From HGM11368 sp051883395 (GTDB lineage: Bacteria > Bacillota > Clostridia > Christensenellales > UBA3700): a stretch of DNA of 14,666 nucleotides. The notes below the pieces were generated by a model that did not search any database, was not told where the DNA came from, and saw only the letters and a list, made by a program, of their open reading frames with translations. The stretch is from the NCBI GenBank assembly GCA_051883395.1, contig JBJETQ010000037.1, forward strand, positions 1-14,666, read 5' to 3'. The translations under genes and the position numbers were made by a program. Every line of letters begins with the position of its first letter. Position 1 is the stretch's first letter. This document shows positions 14,631 to 14,666 of this stretch, in pieces.

Positions 14631-14660
14631 TTGACACCCCGTAGTTTTTTGTGATAGTAT
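14631..14660 (+). promoter_or_regulatory. Promoter pointing out of the window (probably rplU)
   Basis: Perfect TTGACA (14631-14636), an 18-nt spacer, and TAGTAT (14655-14660) preceded by TGA, an extended -10. The start should lie about 7 nt beyond the -10, at the window edge. The 181-nt region after rng has no ORF of note and no clear terminator. In Clostridia rng is commonly followed by rplU with a leader; that gene itself is not in this window. Confidence 0.65.
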
Positions 14661-14666
14661 TGCAAC

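Noticed and set aside
1..14666. CRISPR arrays, insertion sequences, toxin-antitoxin or defence genes
   Set aside because: No spaced direct-repeat array, transposase motif, terminal inverted repeats or defence-type domains were seen on either strand.

Overview
The window is a dense, almost wholly plus-strand stretch of bacterial chromosome of moderate-to-low GC. Features pointing to the Bacillota, most likely an uncultured Clostridia-type lineage, are strong AGGAG-type ribosome binding sites, TG-extended -10 promoters, and a gene order that is a reduced version of the Bacillus/Clostridium maf-mreB-min-spoIVFB-rplU region. The lineage call is an inference from synteny and style. No plasmid, phage, transposase, CRISPR or defence gene was seen.

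Layout. (1) 1-151: a compact minus-strand tRNA-Ser(CGA) unit with its own promoter and terminator. (2) 286-2116: a probable two-gene operon with a condensation-fold acyltransferase-like protein and a low-molecular-weight tyrosine phosphatase. (3) 2165-3811: a Ppx/GppA-HD phosphatase as a single-gene unit with UP-like tract, promoter and terminator. (4) 3842-7315: a Sel1-repeat protein, Maf nucleotide pyrophosphatase and a divergent MreB-like actin, tightly packed and closed by a strong terminator. (5) 7343-9562: MinD, MinE, a 59-residue single-pass membrane protein and an M50 (SpoIVFB-like) intramembrane protease, behind a structured leader. (6) 9605-14485: ROK glucokinase, a B12-binding/radical SAM protein of the TIGR03960 type, its DUF2344 partner, and RNase G/E, linked by three stop/start overlaps. 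(7) 14486-14666: an intergenic region ending in a good promoter that points out of the window, by synteny probably toward rplU.

How the genes fit together. Regions 4 and 5 form a cell-shape and division-site block, but mreC, mreD and minC are absent from their usual places, and the MreB-like protein has altered nucleotide-binding loops. The MinE lacks the usual amphipathic N-terminus. A tiny membrane protein occupies the slot where SpoIVFA sits in Bacillus. Region 6 carries the conserved but functionally unassigned radical SAM/DUF2344 pair next to RNase G. The most distinctive items are the Sel1 protein upstream of maf-mreB (with a base-composition break inside the gene), the divergent MreB, and the small membrane protein beside the M50 protease. 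Nothing here is clearly a wholly new system. The window reads as a core-genome region with several unusual reductions and substitutions.
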